NCBI GenBank assembly: GCA_004565275.1
Contig: SDOX01000096.1
Span: 166,415 to 230,414 of the forward strand
Direction of reading: 5' to 3'
DNA length: 64,000 nucleotides
Source of the DNA: Nannochloropsis salina CCMP1776
Lineage: Eukaryota; Sar; Eustigmatophyceae; Eustigmatales; Monodopsidaceae
The notes beneath the pieces were generated by a model. That model searched no databases, was not told where the DNA came from, and was given only the letters and a program-made list of their open reading frames with translations. How positions within the stretch are numbered: position 1 is the first letter of the stretch; each line of letters begins with the position of its first letter. Of the stretch, positions 47,713 to 58,800 are shown piece by piece. The translations under genes were made by a program, and so were the position numbers.

Positions 47713-50036
47713 ATGGTCGCGGAAAAGACAATCGCCAGTACGGAGGTTGGAGACACGGGTGTATTGGATGTCGAAGGCTCGCCCCGGACGCCAAATCGAC
47801 CAAGAAGGAAAAATAAAAGCATGTATTTGTCGCCATCGAGTAGTTTCGGCAGCAACTATTCCTCTTCAGAAGGAAGTCCTTCGTCGTCCTTGGTCAAGCA
47901 GTGGTCTAAGACGCCGCCGACAAGTCCCAGTAAATTGCGCTCCGAGTACCAAGTACGTTCATGCATTATCGAACAAGTAGAAATTGAAGGATATTAATCC
48001 TCATCCATTTTCATTCGAAGTCACGCATTAACAGTCCTAGCAAGCGCCGTACGTACCTGGAACGCAGGATGTCTATAGAGGCATCATCTGTTAAAAGCTC
48101 GAACTCCCCTTTATCCTTGCGACGAAGCCTGTCGGATGGTCTCACAAACGGAGACAGATTTATTCCTCTCCGTGTTGGCGCTCAAATGGAAATCGCTTAC
48201 TCAATGATGGGCGAAGATGTGGCAGCTTCGCCTCAAGCTTCTTCCCCTTTTCGCGGCCCTGAACGTGCGCATTCCACGCTCCATTCGTCAAGTTCCTTCT
48301 CTGCTTTGCCGCGTACTTCTGTCGCTACTTCCTCGTCGCATCTGTTCTCGTCTACTTCTTTTCCCTCCGTGACCACCATGGCCGCAATGAATACTGGCGC
48401 CTCCAATCCAGCTACAACCAATGGTACAAGCTCGCCGACTGTACGGAGTAGCTCTTTCTCCAGTCCTGCAGCTGGCGGTAAGTTTTACTTTATCAAAACG
48501 TGATTCTTCAGTGATCTGCTGTAAGCATGTAGATTTTTTGTGTCCCTCATTGTGAGTCTTCTCAAATATGTTACAGGTACCAGTAGCGACGCCGTTTCCG
48601 ATAGAGAACCTACCCTAAACTTAATTCTTCGAAGCGAGCTATTGGGTATGGATAGCGGCCCTCCAGCCCTCCATCCCAGCGAAGGAGACGTTTATCGTCG
48701 AGAACGGATGAGCGAGGATGGAGGAGGAAGTGGTTCCCATCGGGATAGCTTTAGAGAGGAGGAGAGGAAGGAGGAGGAGGAGGAGGAAGAGGAATATGAC
48801 AGCCGACGCACGACGACACATATGGCCATGAGCATGGCATCTCATAGTATAGGGCGATCTGCTGGCGTTAAGATCGGCTCTGGAGGGGTGTCACGCTACA
48901 GCAACGGTAGCAGCGGCGGCAGTCCAGGCAGTCCGGGTCTCTTACAATTCAAGCCAGCCCGCGAGCGACCCCAGCAAGACCCGCATTCCTCCTTCTCCTT
49001 GCTCCCCATGGAAACGACGCACCGTCGGTTGCTCTCCTCGCCCCTCAAGGCGAAGCGAAAAGTCAGCAAAACCCCGTTCAAGGTCCTGGATGCGCCAGCT
49101 CTCCAAGACGACTTCTACCTGAACCTCGTCGATTGGTCCTCCATGAATGTGCTAGCGGTCGGGCTGGGCACATGCGTGTACCTGTGGAGTGCCTGTACGA
49201 GTACGGTGACGAAGCTTTGCGAGTTGGGAGGAGAGGATGCGGTCTCCTCGGTCGCCTGGGCTCCGCGGGGGTCGCACTTAGCTGTGGGGACGAGCACGGG
49301 AGAGGTCCAAGTCTGGGATGTGGACCGCTGCCAGCAGCTTCGCAGCCTTGGAGGCCACTCGGCGCGCGTAGGAACGATGTCCTGGAAGGGACAGCTGCTG
49401 GCGACAGGAAGCAGAGACCGTCTAATTTGTATGCGTGACCTCCGAGCTCGAGAGCCGCGCATCAAGAAGCTGCATGGTCATCGTCAAGAGGTGTGTGGCC
49501 TTAGGTGGTCCTTTGACGAATGTCATCTCGCGTCAGGTGGGAACGACAACAAGCTCTACGTGTGGAACCAACACAGCAGCCAACCGATCCAGAAGTTCGC
49601 CGCGCACACCGCTGCTGTCAAGGCATTGGCTTGGTCTCCCCACCAAAGCGGTTTATTGGCATCGGGAGGAGGCACGGCCGATCGACATATTCGTTTTTGG
49701 AACACTCTTACGGGCACGGCAATAAGCGAAGTGGACACCGGCTCTCAGGTCTGCAACTTGATGTGGTCTAGAAATGTGAACGAGATCGTGAGCACGCACG
49801 GATACTCCTTGAATCAGATCATTCTGTGGAAATACCCGAGTATGGCCAAGGTTGCCACTCTCACGGGGCATACATTTCGTGTACTCTACCTAGCCATGTC
49901 TCCTGATGGTCAGACTATCGTCACAGGGGCGGGCGACGAGACCCTGCGATTCTGGAACGCCTTTCCCGGGGCCAAGAACACGGGTAACTCACTCGGAACC
50001 AGCCTCTTGTTTCCTGTAGGTCATGATATTCGATGA
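47713..50036 (+). CDS. Cdh1/FZR-type activator of the anaphase-promoting complex, three exons
   Basis: Recruits substrates to APC/C in late mitosis and G1. 718 residues spliced. Exons 47713-47952, 48021-48477, 48577-50036; introns of 68 and 99 bp. Features: C-box DRFIPLR at 125-131, a Ser/Thr-Pro-rich N-terminus (GSPRTPNRPRRKNKSMYLSP), and the start of the WD40 propeller FKVLDAPALQDDFYLNLVDW. SWKGQLLATGSRDRLICMRD and WSFDECHLASGGNDNKLYVW follow, and the protein ends in Ile-Arg (VGHDIR), the IR tail that docks on APC/C TPR subunits. The longer linker compared with Cdh1 of other organisms is Ser-rich and disordered. The first intron is short; its acceptor CGAAG follows a CT-rich run. Subtype Cdh1 rather than Cdc20 by the DAP motif and IR tail. 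Confidence 0.94.
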
Positions 50037-50653
50037 TGTGTTTCGCAAATAATGCCAAACTCAATTTTAAAAGATGTAGACAAACCTTTTGCCTGTCCTA
50101 CATGTACGCCTGTGATTGCATTTGAAAAAGCCTAGAATGCATCACAGCTCTCCAATTAATGTAGAATTGTACATAATTTGGACAATAAAGAGGAATCACA
50201 CAAAGTAAAACTTGATTTGCGATGTCTTGATCTGTTTTAAAGATGATTTCTGCACACTTCGTTTACTGCTTCACCTGGGGCTTGTCGATACAATGTGACG
50301 TCACGTGAAGGAGAGCAATCTTGCCGGTCAGACACGGCGTTGGTGCAGCCCGATAAGGCCTTATGTTTTGACTTTCGGGGTTGGCAAGAGTGGTCAAAAG
50401 GACATTACGGCGCTTGGGATTGACATGTAGGCAGACTCCTCCCGATGTTTTTCTGACTTCTCGCAGGGGGCAAAGTTTTCGCCTCTTCTGAACGCAGGGA
50501 GTATCTTCAATCATCACCAGACACTGCCATTACTACGTCTGTGCGGTCTGTCTTTCCTATCAATTGGCAGAACTTTGATCCTCAATTACAAACCTTACTG
50601 ATCATTCTCAATCTTGATACCCTTTTACGCATCCCGAATTACGATGCAGTATA
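50037..50653. other. Intergenic, no gene seen
   Basis: About 620 bp, AT-rich. It holds the 3' UTR of the Cdh1-type gene and the promoter of the small membrane-protein gene. A minus-strand frame at 50263-50517 has no family features. Confidence 0.5.
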
Positions 50654-51578
50654 ATGAAGAAAGCGACCGCAAACGAGAAGAATTTGGAGACAATTTCTAC
50701 CTTTCTACTCCCTTTTGTGGCCATGATATACCTCGGTATAGTCTTGAAAAAATACCCGTTGGAGGAATATGCTGATATCGTTACAAACGAGTACCTGTTG
50801 CTCGGTAAGTGTTATTTCGCGTAGTTCAACTCAAGGTGTGCGTGATGCAAGCATTCGAGCTTTTTTGATAGACAAGATGCACTAACGGATGTTGCAGCCC
50901 GGTTCGATGTTTTGCATCAACACCTAAGGAGAAGGACAAATGCCGAATATATATCTTATATAATATCGTTTTGATACAATGACATGGGAAGGCGTGGCCA
51001 GTGCCATAGCCCCTCAAATGAAGACGAACCGTGTTCTGCTCCCCGAGTTTTTAGTCTTTCTTCCTCGGCTTTCAAAAACTCGTTTGATTGTGATCGAGGA
51101 GCTTGTGTGCCACACGCATTTCCAGCTCCGGTCCTGATACAGTTGAATTAGCTCACACTGGCTTGTGGTCTCGCACACCTTTGCTCAGGTTTCAAAAACG
51201 TGGAGGCCCTACGACGGCACCTTGTGGACAACTTGATCGGCTCCTGTGTCTGGGGTCTGACATTTATGTACATTCGTAAAATGGCGAACCCGGAGCTTCG
51301 GCAAACAGCCTGGAAGAACACTCAGGTACGTTATAAGAGGTGGCGAGATTGCGGGCAATGGAGGAGGAGTGCTATGAGGGAGGCGTGGAGGGGGAGAACA
51401 CCTGACGTTTTGCAACACACACGCTCCACGCGGACCTACGTGCGGACATTGACTGTGTACATACACATTCTTGCTTCCTCACGCGCATTCATAATAGGAC
51501 GGTTACTTTGCCACTATCACGACTTTCGTCACGGGGCTGCTCAAAGCCGCTTGCAACAATTTCGCAAACAGGCCATGA
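50654..51578 (+). CDS. Small unknown membrane protein, three exons
   Basis: 122 residues after splicing, found by matching splice signals. Exon 1 50654-50804 (MKKATANEKNLETISTFLLP...), exon 2 51189-51325 (FKNVEALRRHLVDNLIGSCV...), exon 3 51498-51578 (DGYFATITTFVTGLLKAACN...). Introns of 384 bp (GTAAGT...CTCAG) and 172 bp (GTACGT...AATAG). Three hydrophobic segments at about 14-31, 64-82 and 98-115 suggest a multi-pass protein. The N-terminus is Lys-rich; no signal peptide is needed. I do not recognise the family. A competing acceptor at about 51720 (CTCCAG) would replace exon 3 by ASVTRFYIQY, a less convincing ending. An upstream ATG at 50644 in another frame could act as a short overlapping uORF. 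Confidence 0.7.
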
Positions 51579-51967
51579 ACGACTTGAGGGACACAACAGA
51601 CGTGTGGCGGAAGACATGATGAACGGATCGAAGTTAAAGTTCAAAAAAAAAGATCGCTCGAAGATGTTGTAAGTGATTGCTCGCGCGTTTTTTGGAAATG
51701 ATCCTTCTTTTTCTCCAGGCATCTGTCACCCGGTTTTATATACAGTATTAATTAGCTTCCGCGCGTGGGTCGGCCACGTCTATTGGAGGACTTCCCTTAG
51801 AACCAGCCGTATTGGTACATTTTTTTCCAAACTGTTTGACTCGGCGCAATTGTCAGATCCGTCGCTGGCAAACTTTGTTTTGAGAATCCACCTACACTCA
51901 GTCCCAGCATCTCGCATGCCATCGGCCCATCGCGGCACAGGCATGAGCTCGTCGTTTCCTCTTGGCG
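51579..51967. other. Intergenic, no gene seen
   Basis: About 390 bp between the small membrane-protein gene and COG6. An in-frame-looking exon of COG6 could lie in 51910-51967, but I could not support it. Confidence 0.45.
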
Positions 51968-54175
51968 ATGGCCTCTTTGCCCCGGACGCCGTGGTTCAAC
52001 ATCTTCACAGCACCGTACTACACAAGTTCATCGCGTGTACCTCAACAACACTACAGGATTACTATGGAGCGCGTGTTGAAGCAGAAAGTGCGCAAAATGG
52101 TGGAGTGCCGTACTGACACGCCGGCCATGCTTGAGGCCTTGCAGGCTATCGCCGCCTTCTATGGGCAGCGGGAGGGGGGAAACACTGCCGAGGCCCGCAA
52201 ATCCCTCCGTCAAGACTTGGAAAAGCAAAACATGGTGTTGTGTGATGATTTCTTGAGACTCTTCGAAGTTCTCAAGGAACGCTTGGCGGCTTTGGATGCG
52301 CACACCGCCAGATTGGAAGACCACTGCCACGGCATCCATGTACGCATTGAGACAGCGGAGGAAAGCATGAGCGCCTTCTTAGCCAAGACACGAGTCTTAC
52401 AAAAACAGCAAGTCGAGTGTGAGAGCAAAGCAGTGCAGCTTCAGGATTTTCTGGACAACTTTACGTTGTCGGACGCTGAAATTGCGGCGTTGCGATTTGA
52501 AGCTGTAGAAAATGTGCTGCCTGATGGGCATCGTCCATTTTTTGCTGCACTGGCACGCGCGCAAGAGATCCGGGGGGGATGTGGAGCATTGGTGGGTTCT
52601 TCACGACAAAACCTGGGATTTGAGATGCTGGAAGAACTGTCTGAGCATCAAGAAACAGCATTCAGGCGCTTGCACTCTTACATCTTGCAGCGTTGCGCGG
52701 GATTGGACCGAGATGACCCTCAGGAGGAGGTGGAGGAAAACGATGTGGCCTTGGGGTTGGGACTGCGGACGATACGGGATCGGCCCGCACTATTTGTTCA
52801 CTGCCAGGAGTGTGTGTTGCAACGCCGCAAGGACGTGGTGCGACGCCGCTTCCTGCAAGCCCTGTCTGGTAGGGATGAGGGGGCGGAGGATGGCGACGTC
52901 AGGGAGGGGAAAGGCAAAAGGAGCATGAGTGGCAGCGGACAGCGGCCAATCGACATGCATTCGCATGACCCTGTTCGCTACTTAAGCGATATACTAGCCT
53001 GGCTCCATCAAGCGGTGGCCTCAGAGCGAGAGTTTTTGACCAATCTGTTCAGGCCGGAGGCGCCCGGGGGGTCGGGGGGGCAGGGAGAGCGGCCGTTGCC
53101 GGGCGAGGGCGTGCCGACTGATGGTCAGGAAAGTGGCACCCTCGAGAATCACAATCAGGAGCTGTCCCAGGCGGCGATGCTGGGGGGAATCATGGACGGT
53201 GTGGTCGCCCTGCTCAAAGCCCGCATCCTCCAGCTCTTGGAGCCCGCCGACTCGTACGGCGTCACAAACCGGGAGAGCAACGCCCACCGTTCCCAGATTC
53301 TCCTCCTCTTCCGGCTTCTCCATCTTCTGGCTTTCTACGACGTCACTTTTCAGAAGCTCGGGCTGACTGCAGACGCCTCCGCGCTGGGCAAGAGCATGCG
53401 GGAGACCCTCGCGGAATGCCAGCGTCGATTCGAGGGGCGCCTCGAGGCCTGGGGAAGCCAGAGCTTGATGTCTGTGCCCGCGTGTCCGATCGATCTGTCT
53501 CCCGCCCAAGTCATGGGGGAGTTGGGGCAGTCGTTGGCAGAAATCGTCGCTGTGCACGAAGCTTCCCTCGTCCCGCCCGGGGCCCTCGGGTACGCCCTCG
53601 ACGAGGTCTTGACCGCGCTCATCGAGCCCGCCTTGCGCGCCTGTCGCTCGGGGGCGGAGGGCCTCGGCCCATCCGATGTGGCCCTCTACATGATCAACAA
53701 TGCAGCGATTCTCTCTGCTAGCCTGACCAGCGGCAGCGACCCTCCCTCCCCAGCGGTCACGGCGTGGGTGGGAAAATTGCGCGAAGAGATGGAAACCTGG
53801 CTTGGACTCGTAGTCAGGTACGAATCGGAGACCGTGCTGGAACGCACAGGCCTGGGACCTCTTCTGGACCGGGCGCAGGCGGTGTCGGCGTCCTCCTCGG
53901 GGACCCTGTCGGCGACAGCGGGCCTAGACAGCGAGAGCGTGACGAGGACCATGGAGGCCTTCTATCGAGGCCTCTTCACGCTCCCCCAGTTCGAGCGCCT
54001 GCAACAGCCTGCCCTTCGAGCACGGGCGCGGCAGCAAACATCCGCGATCATAGCGCAGCGGCACGAGAAGGCTCACGCCCTCTTTCGGCGGGCTGAGAGC
54101 GGCTACCCTGACCACGAAACCTTCCTGGCGCATACGCCCGAGCAGGTGAAGATATTGCTCGACTGCGACGACTGA
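51968..54175 (+). CDS. COG6: Conserved oligomeric Golgi complex subunit 6 (COG6)
   Basis: 735 residues from the ATG at 51968. Subunit of the COG tether that works in intra-Golgi retrograde traffic. Family evidence: VRKMVECRTDTPAMLEALQA, a short FYGQ region, then LRQDLEKQNMVLCDDFLRLF and LDAHTARLEDHCHGIHVRIE in the N-terminal coiled-coil part. The C-terminus carries LPQFERLQQPALRARARQQT and the final AHTPEQVKILLDCDD block, which is COG6-like. Two inserts (about 310-335 and 365-390) are Gly/charged and disordered. The start is ambiguous: the frame is also open at a TTG two codons upstream, and the residues before about 35 (FNIFTAPYYTSSSRV) may not be translated if an upstream exon is used. Confidence 0.9.
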   Translation: MASLPRTPWFNIFTAPYYTSSSRVPQQHYRITMERVLKQKVRKMVECRTDTPAMLEALQAIAAFYGQREGGNTAEARKSLRQDLEKQNMVLCDDFLRLFEVLKERLAALDAHTARLEDHCHGIHVRIETAEESMSAFLAKTRVLQKQQVECESKAVQLQDFLDNFTLSDAEIAALRFEAVENVLPDGHRPFFAALARAQEIRGGCGALVGSSRQNLGFEMLEELSEHQETAFRRLHSYILQRCAGLDRDDPQEEVEENDVALGLGLRTIRDRPALFVHCQECVLQRRKDVVRRRFLQALSGRDEGAEDGDVREGKGKRSMSGSGQRPIDMHSHDPVRYLSDILAWLHQAVASEREFLTNLFRPEAPGGSGGQGERPLPGEGVPTDGQESGTLENHNQELSQAAMLGGIMDGVVALLKARILQLLEPADSYGVTNRESNAHRSQILLLFRLLHLLAFYDVTFQKLGLTADASALGKSMRETLAECQRRFEGRLEAWGSQSLMSVPACPIDLSPAQVMGELGQSLAEIVAVHEASLVPPGALGYALDEVLTALIEPALRACRSGAEGLGPSDVALYMINNAAILSASLTSGSDPPSPAVTAWVGKLREEMETWLGLVVRYESETVLERTGLGPLLDRAQAVSASSSGTLSATAGLDSESVTRTMEAFYRGLFTLPQFERLQQPALRARARQQTSAIIAQRHEKAHALFRRAESGYPDHETFLAHTPEQVKILLDCDD

Positions 54176-54348
54176 GGGGGGTGGGCATGGGTGGATGTGG
54201 TCGGTGGGATGGGATCAGAGGGCAGGGAGGGGCGAAGGAGGGGGAACGGAGGACTCGAGAGGGCGAGGGTGCTCATAGTATGCTATGGTACTTGGTACTT
54301 TGAAAGTTGCTACCGAACTTGATTTCTCTGTGAGCCTCCTCCCGGGCG
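54176..54348. other. Convergent 3' region
   Basis: Short space between the ends of COG6 and the histone-deacetylase gene. G-rich, no gene seen. Confidence 0.5.
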
Positions 54349-55473
54349 TCACCTCAACAAAGGGACCATTTTACTCCCACCCCCAAAGAACTCCGCCGCC
54401 CCGACGTAAACATCGGCGTGGGCATTGATGATGTCCGCGTATGGCCCTGAGGAGGGATCGCTGTCAGAGGGATAGCCCCCCCCTGCCGTCACCACCAGTT
54501 TGCTGCCGTAGGCTTCCACGAACTGGAACAGACGCAGGTTGCGCCGTTGGAGGCCTGCGCGCGTGAGGGCCAGCTTCCCGAGCCTGTCACTGGCGTGGAC
54601 GTCCACGCCCGCCTGGAAGAAGACGAGGTCGGGAGCCTGCGCTTCGAAGACCAAGGGCAGATACCGCTCCAACAGGGACAGGTAGCCTGCGTCCCCGGTT
54701 CCGGCCTTCACTTCCACGTCCAGGTCGGACGCCTGCTTTTTAGAGAAGTAGTTTGCGTCACAATGCATGGAGAAGGTGAAGACTCGGCTGTCGTCTTGGA
54801 AGAGGACCGCGTTGCCGTTTCCCTGGTGGGTGTCGAGATCCACGATCAAGATCTTTCGAACTTTGTCCGGATAGTCGCGTAGGGCGACATTGGCAGCCAC
54901 AGCAATGTCGCTAAAGATGCAGAAACCCTCCATGCGCGCCTGAAATGCGTGATGAGTGCCCCCTGCCAGGTGCGCGCCGACTGATGAATCGCTTTGAAGG
55001 ACTGCGTGAGTAGCAGCCACTGTGCCCCCCACCGACGATAAGGTGCGGTTCACGTGCTGCTCGTTCCAATCAAATCCTGACTCCCGTTTTTCCTGCGCTG
55101 TCACATTGCCCACGAGGTAGCGTTGGATGTAAGATCGATCGTGGGTGCTTTCTAAGTCCCGGACGGTAGATAAGGGAGAAGGATGGAAGCCGACGCCCGG
55201 TAAGGAGAAGAGGCGTTGTTGCGCCTGTCTACGGAACGCCGCGTACTTTTCCATCGGGAAACGGTGCCCTTCGGGCATTTGGACGTGGAATATATCGTTA
55301 TAAAAAAAATATAAAGGGCCTTTCACGCCCCTCTGGTCTCCTCCCTGCGCTGTATTTGAAGTTACTACTACAGACGAAAGTCGTCTCGTCACCTTTAAAG
55401 CGGGTTTTAGACTCCTGACACCAGCCCCGATAAAAACTAGACATGCAATCATTATGGCTGCCTCCTTGCGCAT
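54349..55473 (-). CDS. Histone-deacetylase-superfamily protein, bacterial/class IV type, with N-terminal signal
   Basis: 374 residues from ATG at 55473 (the frame opens further to an ATG at 55698, giving 449). Zn-dependent deacetylase fold: GHRFPMEKYAAFRRQ near the start of the domain, GGTHHAFQARMEGFCIFSDIA with the His-His pair at 174-175, VDLDTHQGNG with D212/D214/H216, and FFQAGVDVHASDRLGKLALT with the second Asp pair. A Tyr-type GGGYPSD follows. The GHRFPM and SMHCDANYFSKKQASDLDVE segments resemble cyanobacterial and bacterial HDAC-like proteins more than nuclear class I enzymes. From Met76 of the longer frame, MRKEAAIMIACLVFIGAGVR is a signal-peptide-like start. Substrate might be a non-histone lysine or a small amide. 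Location (plastid, mitochondrion or secretory) is undecided. Confidence 0.88.
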   Translation of the reverse strand: MRKEAAIMIACLVFIGAGVRSLKPALKVTRRLSSVVVTSNTAQGGDQRGVKGPLYFFYNDIFHVQMPEGHRFPMEKYAAFRRQAQQRLFSLPGVGFHPSPLSTVRDLESTHDRSYIQRYLVGNVTAQEKRESGFDWNEQHVNRTLSSVGGTVAATHAVLQSDSSVGAHLAGGTHHAFQARMEGFCIFSDIAVAANVALRDYPDKVRKILIVDLDTHQGNGNAVLFQDDSRVFTFSMHCDANYFSKKQASDLDVEVKAGTGDAGYLSLLERYLPLVFEAQAPDLVFFQAGVDVHASDRLGKLALTRAGLQRRNLRLFQFVEAYGSKLVVTAGGGYPSDSDPSSGPYADIINAHADVYVGAAEFFGGGSKMVPLLR

Positions 55474-55850
55474 TTGATCTTCTCGTCGCTTTCCTGCTTG
55501 TACGTTTGTTTGTGGAGTCAGTAACGCAGTCGCTTGATATATGCTCGACCTCCCCCCCCTCGGCGTGTGATGTCTCTTTCGATCACGGTCAGGCCGTATG
55601 TGCTTTTGTATGTCCAATGCATTGCTCACACGGTTAAAAAAGACATCAACCTGCCACAAAAGTGTAGTCGTTCTGGACCCAGGGCGAATCAATCTCATTG
55701 TGGCCGGGGTCTCTGTTCCCCCCTGCTAGGCAGTCTCGCCGGATTACTTTTTCGAGTTTAAGTACTACCTCCTGGTCAAGCCGCCTCCCCCGGAGGCCGC
55801 AGAGACTCAGCCTCGCATTCCTTGCACTTCCTCCTTAGCAGGCCCACACT
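55474..55850. other. Divergent promoter region
   Basis: About 375 bp between the histone-deacetylase-type gene and the ARM-repeat gene. Includes the part of the longer deacetylase frame up to 55698. No other gene seen. Confidence 0.45.
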
Positions 55851-58800
55851 ATGGACGGTCAGGGCAACGAGAAGCTGGTCTCCGAAGCCACGTCGACCAC
55901 AGGTCAAGTTTCGGCCCCCGCCGCTTGCTTAAGCTGCGAGACCTACCTGCACGAGGACGGCCGGACGCGGGTCTCCTCCTCCAACCTTATTCTATTCCAT
56001 GTCTGCAAGCTCCGGACTGGGACAAAGAAGGAAAAAGCTGATGCCTGCATCCACCTTGGGAAGTACGCGGCGGCCTCAAACGACCTAAGAAGCCAGGTTC
56101 TGGCGGCCGGGGGCCTGGCCTCTCTAATTCAGGCCTGGCCGGACGCCCAGTTCGCTTCGGCAAAGGCCATCGCGCATGCCATACTGGGAGTTGACGATGC
56201 TTGGGTCTTGCTGCAATTCTCCCGGGGCATACTAGACGCGCTCAGGCTTTTGTTAGTCACCAGCAAGGAGGCCCGCCGGCTCAAGCAGCAGAGGCGGCAG
56301 CAACAGAAGGGAAGGCTGGGGCAGCGCGAAGATCAAGAAGGAGAAGAGGAGAAGAGGATGTCGGCGCCAAGCTCGTCGCAGGCTGTGGAAGACCTGATGG
56401 CGGACGAGATGACCCCCTGCCACTACCGGCACCTGGTCGCGCGGGTCCTTGCCCACATGATCGTCATCATCAAGCAGGAGTGGCGCCAGGCCTCAGGGGA
56501 CGCCCCGCCCACCTCGGAGCGGTTCCTGGCCTGGACACGGAGCAAGACCAAGTCCTCTTCCACCATCACGGGGTCCCTGGAGAGGGTGGTGGAGCTGGCC
56601 ATGATGCTCGCCGAAGACGACTGCGGGAAAATCCCCCCCCCCCTCGACAGTCGACCTCGCCCCGGCCCCGACCCCGCCACCCCGTCCCAGGCGCCAGCTC
56701 CGGCCCACCAGGAAGGCCTCCAGCCCACGACCCCCTCCGAGCCCGGTCCCCGCCGAATCAACCCTTCCGACCAGGACGCCACCATCCTCACCGCCTTCTC
56801 CCTCGCCCAGACCGCCCACGTCGAAGCCAGCCGCGTCCTCCTCGTGAATCGGGGGCTGCTCCCCATCTTGGAGGAGTGGCTCACCTCGCGCATCAAGGAC
56901 CTGGAGCGACAGGCCGTCAGCATCGTCGCCTCCCTCTGCCAGCGCTCCGGGCAGGCCCTGGATGTCTACACCCGCGGCTTCATCGACGCCAAGATCCTCG
57001 CCTCGGGCATCCTCCCCCACCTGCTGCCTCTGGCCTCCTCCAACGAGCCGGAGATCCGCGAGCACGTGGCGGAGGCCTTAGCGGACCTGTCCAAGCAGAC
57101 CCAGAACCGGGAGAGCCTTGTCAAGACGGGCGGGATCAGCTCCCTGGTGCTCTTGCTGGGCGACGCCGCCGGCGACCTGATCGCCCAGGCCGAGGTGGCA
57201 GAGCACGCTTTGATAGCCCTGAACAACCTGGCCATGGACCATCAGGAAGGGGGCGAAGGGGCGGGGAAGCTGGGGAAGGGCCTGGGGCGGTCTGGCGCCG
57301 GCGTCGCTCTCGGCGGGAGCGGCGGGAGTGGGTGTGGGAGCGTTCTCGGGGGGGGGGGGGGGGAACGGGGGGCAGGGGAGAGCAGTCCATGCCTGCTTAT
57401 CGCCAAGGAGGGGGGCATCGAGCCCCTGGTGACGCTGATGCGGTGCGGAGGTCTGAGTCGCGACGCCACGCCCGAGCAGCACCTCCGGCTTCGGTCCTCC
57501 ACCATCAGCCTGGCGGCCATCCTGAGCCAGCATCCCGCCTGCCGGGTAGCTTTTTTCGAGACGCCCCACCTGGTGGATACGCTGCTTGCCGTGGGGATCA
57601 ACTCCCTCAGGGAAGTGGAGCGGGGGAGCAGTCATCGGAACCTTCGCATGCGCAGCCCTTCGACAGGGTGGCGGGTGGCGACCTCGCCCCCGACCGCCCA
57701 GGAGGAGGAGGAGAAGGCGGCATCCCTGCGCGCCACGACGGTGGAGGCCGTGCATGTGGCCTTCACTCTCGCGAACCTGGCTGCGGTTGGGAATAGTTTC
57801 CACGAACGTGAGTTGGTGGAGTCGGGCGCGGCACCGGTGTTGGTGCGAATGTGCAAGTGCCCTATTCCGGAGGTGGTGGAGCAGGCGGTGCGCGGCCTAG
57901 CCCAGCTCTGCCGACCCCTGATCAGGGGTTTCGTGGCCGTGGAGGACGACGAGTTCGCCGAGAGGGGAAACAAGGACGTTGGGGAGGGGCGGCGGGGACC
58001 GGGGGGCGCACGGTCGCGGGGAGCCTGGGGCAAAGGTCGGCCGCTGCGGACGGTGGAGGACACGCAGGATGAGCAGTTGCGCCTGCTTTGGTCGAACGAG
58101 ACGTTGCAGACCATGCTCTCGCTGGTACTGGGGGCGGGGAGCAGCCAAGACGGGGGTCGAGGGCGGGATGGGGGGGCCAGGGCGGAGAGCATCGACGGCA
58201 GCGGCAACGCCGGGATCCAGGCTGCTGTGCGACTGGAGGCAGTGCGCGCGCTGGCGACCTTGGCGAGGGTGGCGGACTTCTCCTTCCGGATCGTGAGGCC
58301 GCAGGGGGGCGTCCTGAAGGAGCTTTTGAAGCTGGCTGTGGACCCGTCCGCGCTCTCGGGCGGGGATGGGGAGCTGCGGATGCTGGCGGAGGAGGCCTTG
58401 GTCAACCTGGGCTTCGAAGGGGGCTCCAAGGCGCTGGAGCTGTGCGGGAACGACCGCGGGCTGCTTTTGGACTGGTGGGTCATGGAACGCAACCTGGAGG
58501 ACCAGCGGGCCGCGAACGAGGAACTGAGCTTCGCGGTGGAAGCAATGATGGCCCTCAACGACGGGAGGCGGGAAGGCGGGGGCGCGTCCAACGTGACCAC
58601 GGCCGGCACGGGGGGGGCGGTGACCTTCGCGGAGCCGCTACACCGGCATCATCGCCATCCCCAGAGCGAAGCGCACGAAGACCGTCGCACAGCGCATTTG
58701 TCACCCTCCTTGCTCACGCGCGCCGGGACCCAGGCCTCGCCCCTCACAGAGGACGGCGCTGGCATGGAGAGGGCGGGCGCCGGCGGAGGGGCGGGGGGTC

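Noticed and set aside
50263-50517. 84-aa minus-strand frame
   Set aside because: No family features; length is expected by chance in this DNA.
51719-51752. Alternative third exon (ASVTRFYIQY) for the small membrane protein
   Set aside because: The acceptor is good, but the ending is short and polar. The acceptor at 51496-51497 gives a hydrophobic 26-residue end that fits a membrane protein better.
56201-57796. 531-aa Pro/Arg/His-rich plus-strand frame
   Set aside because: Alternative frame of the armadillo gene; no folded signature, while the main frame carries ARM repeats.
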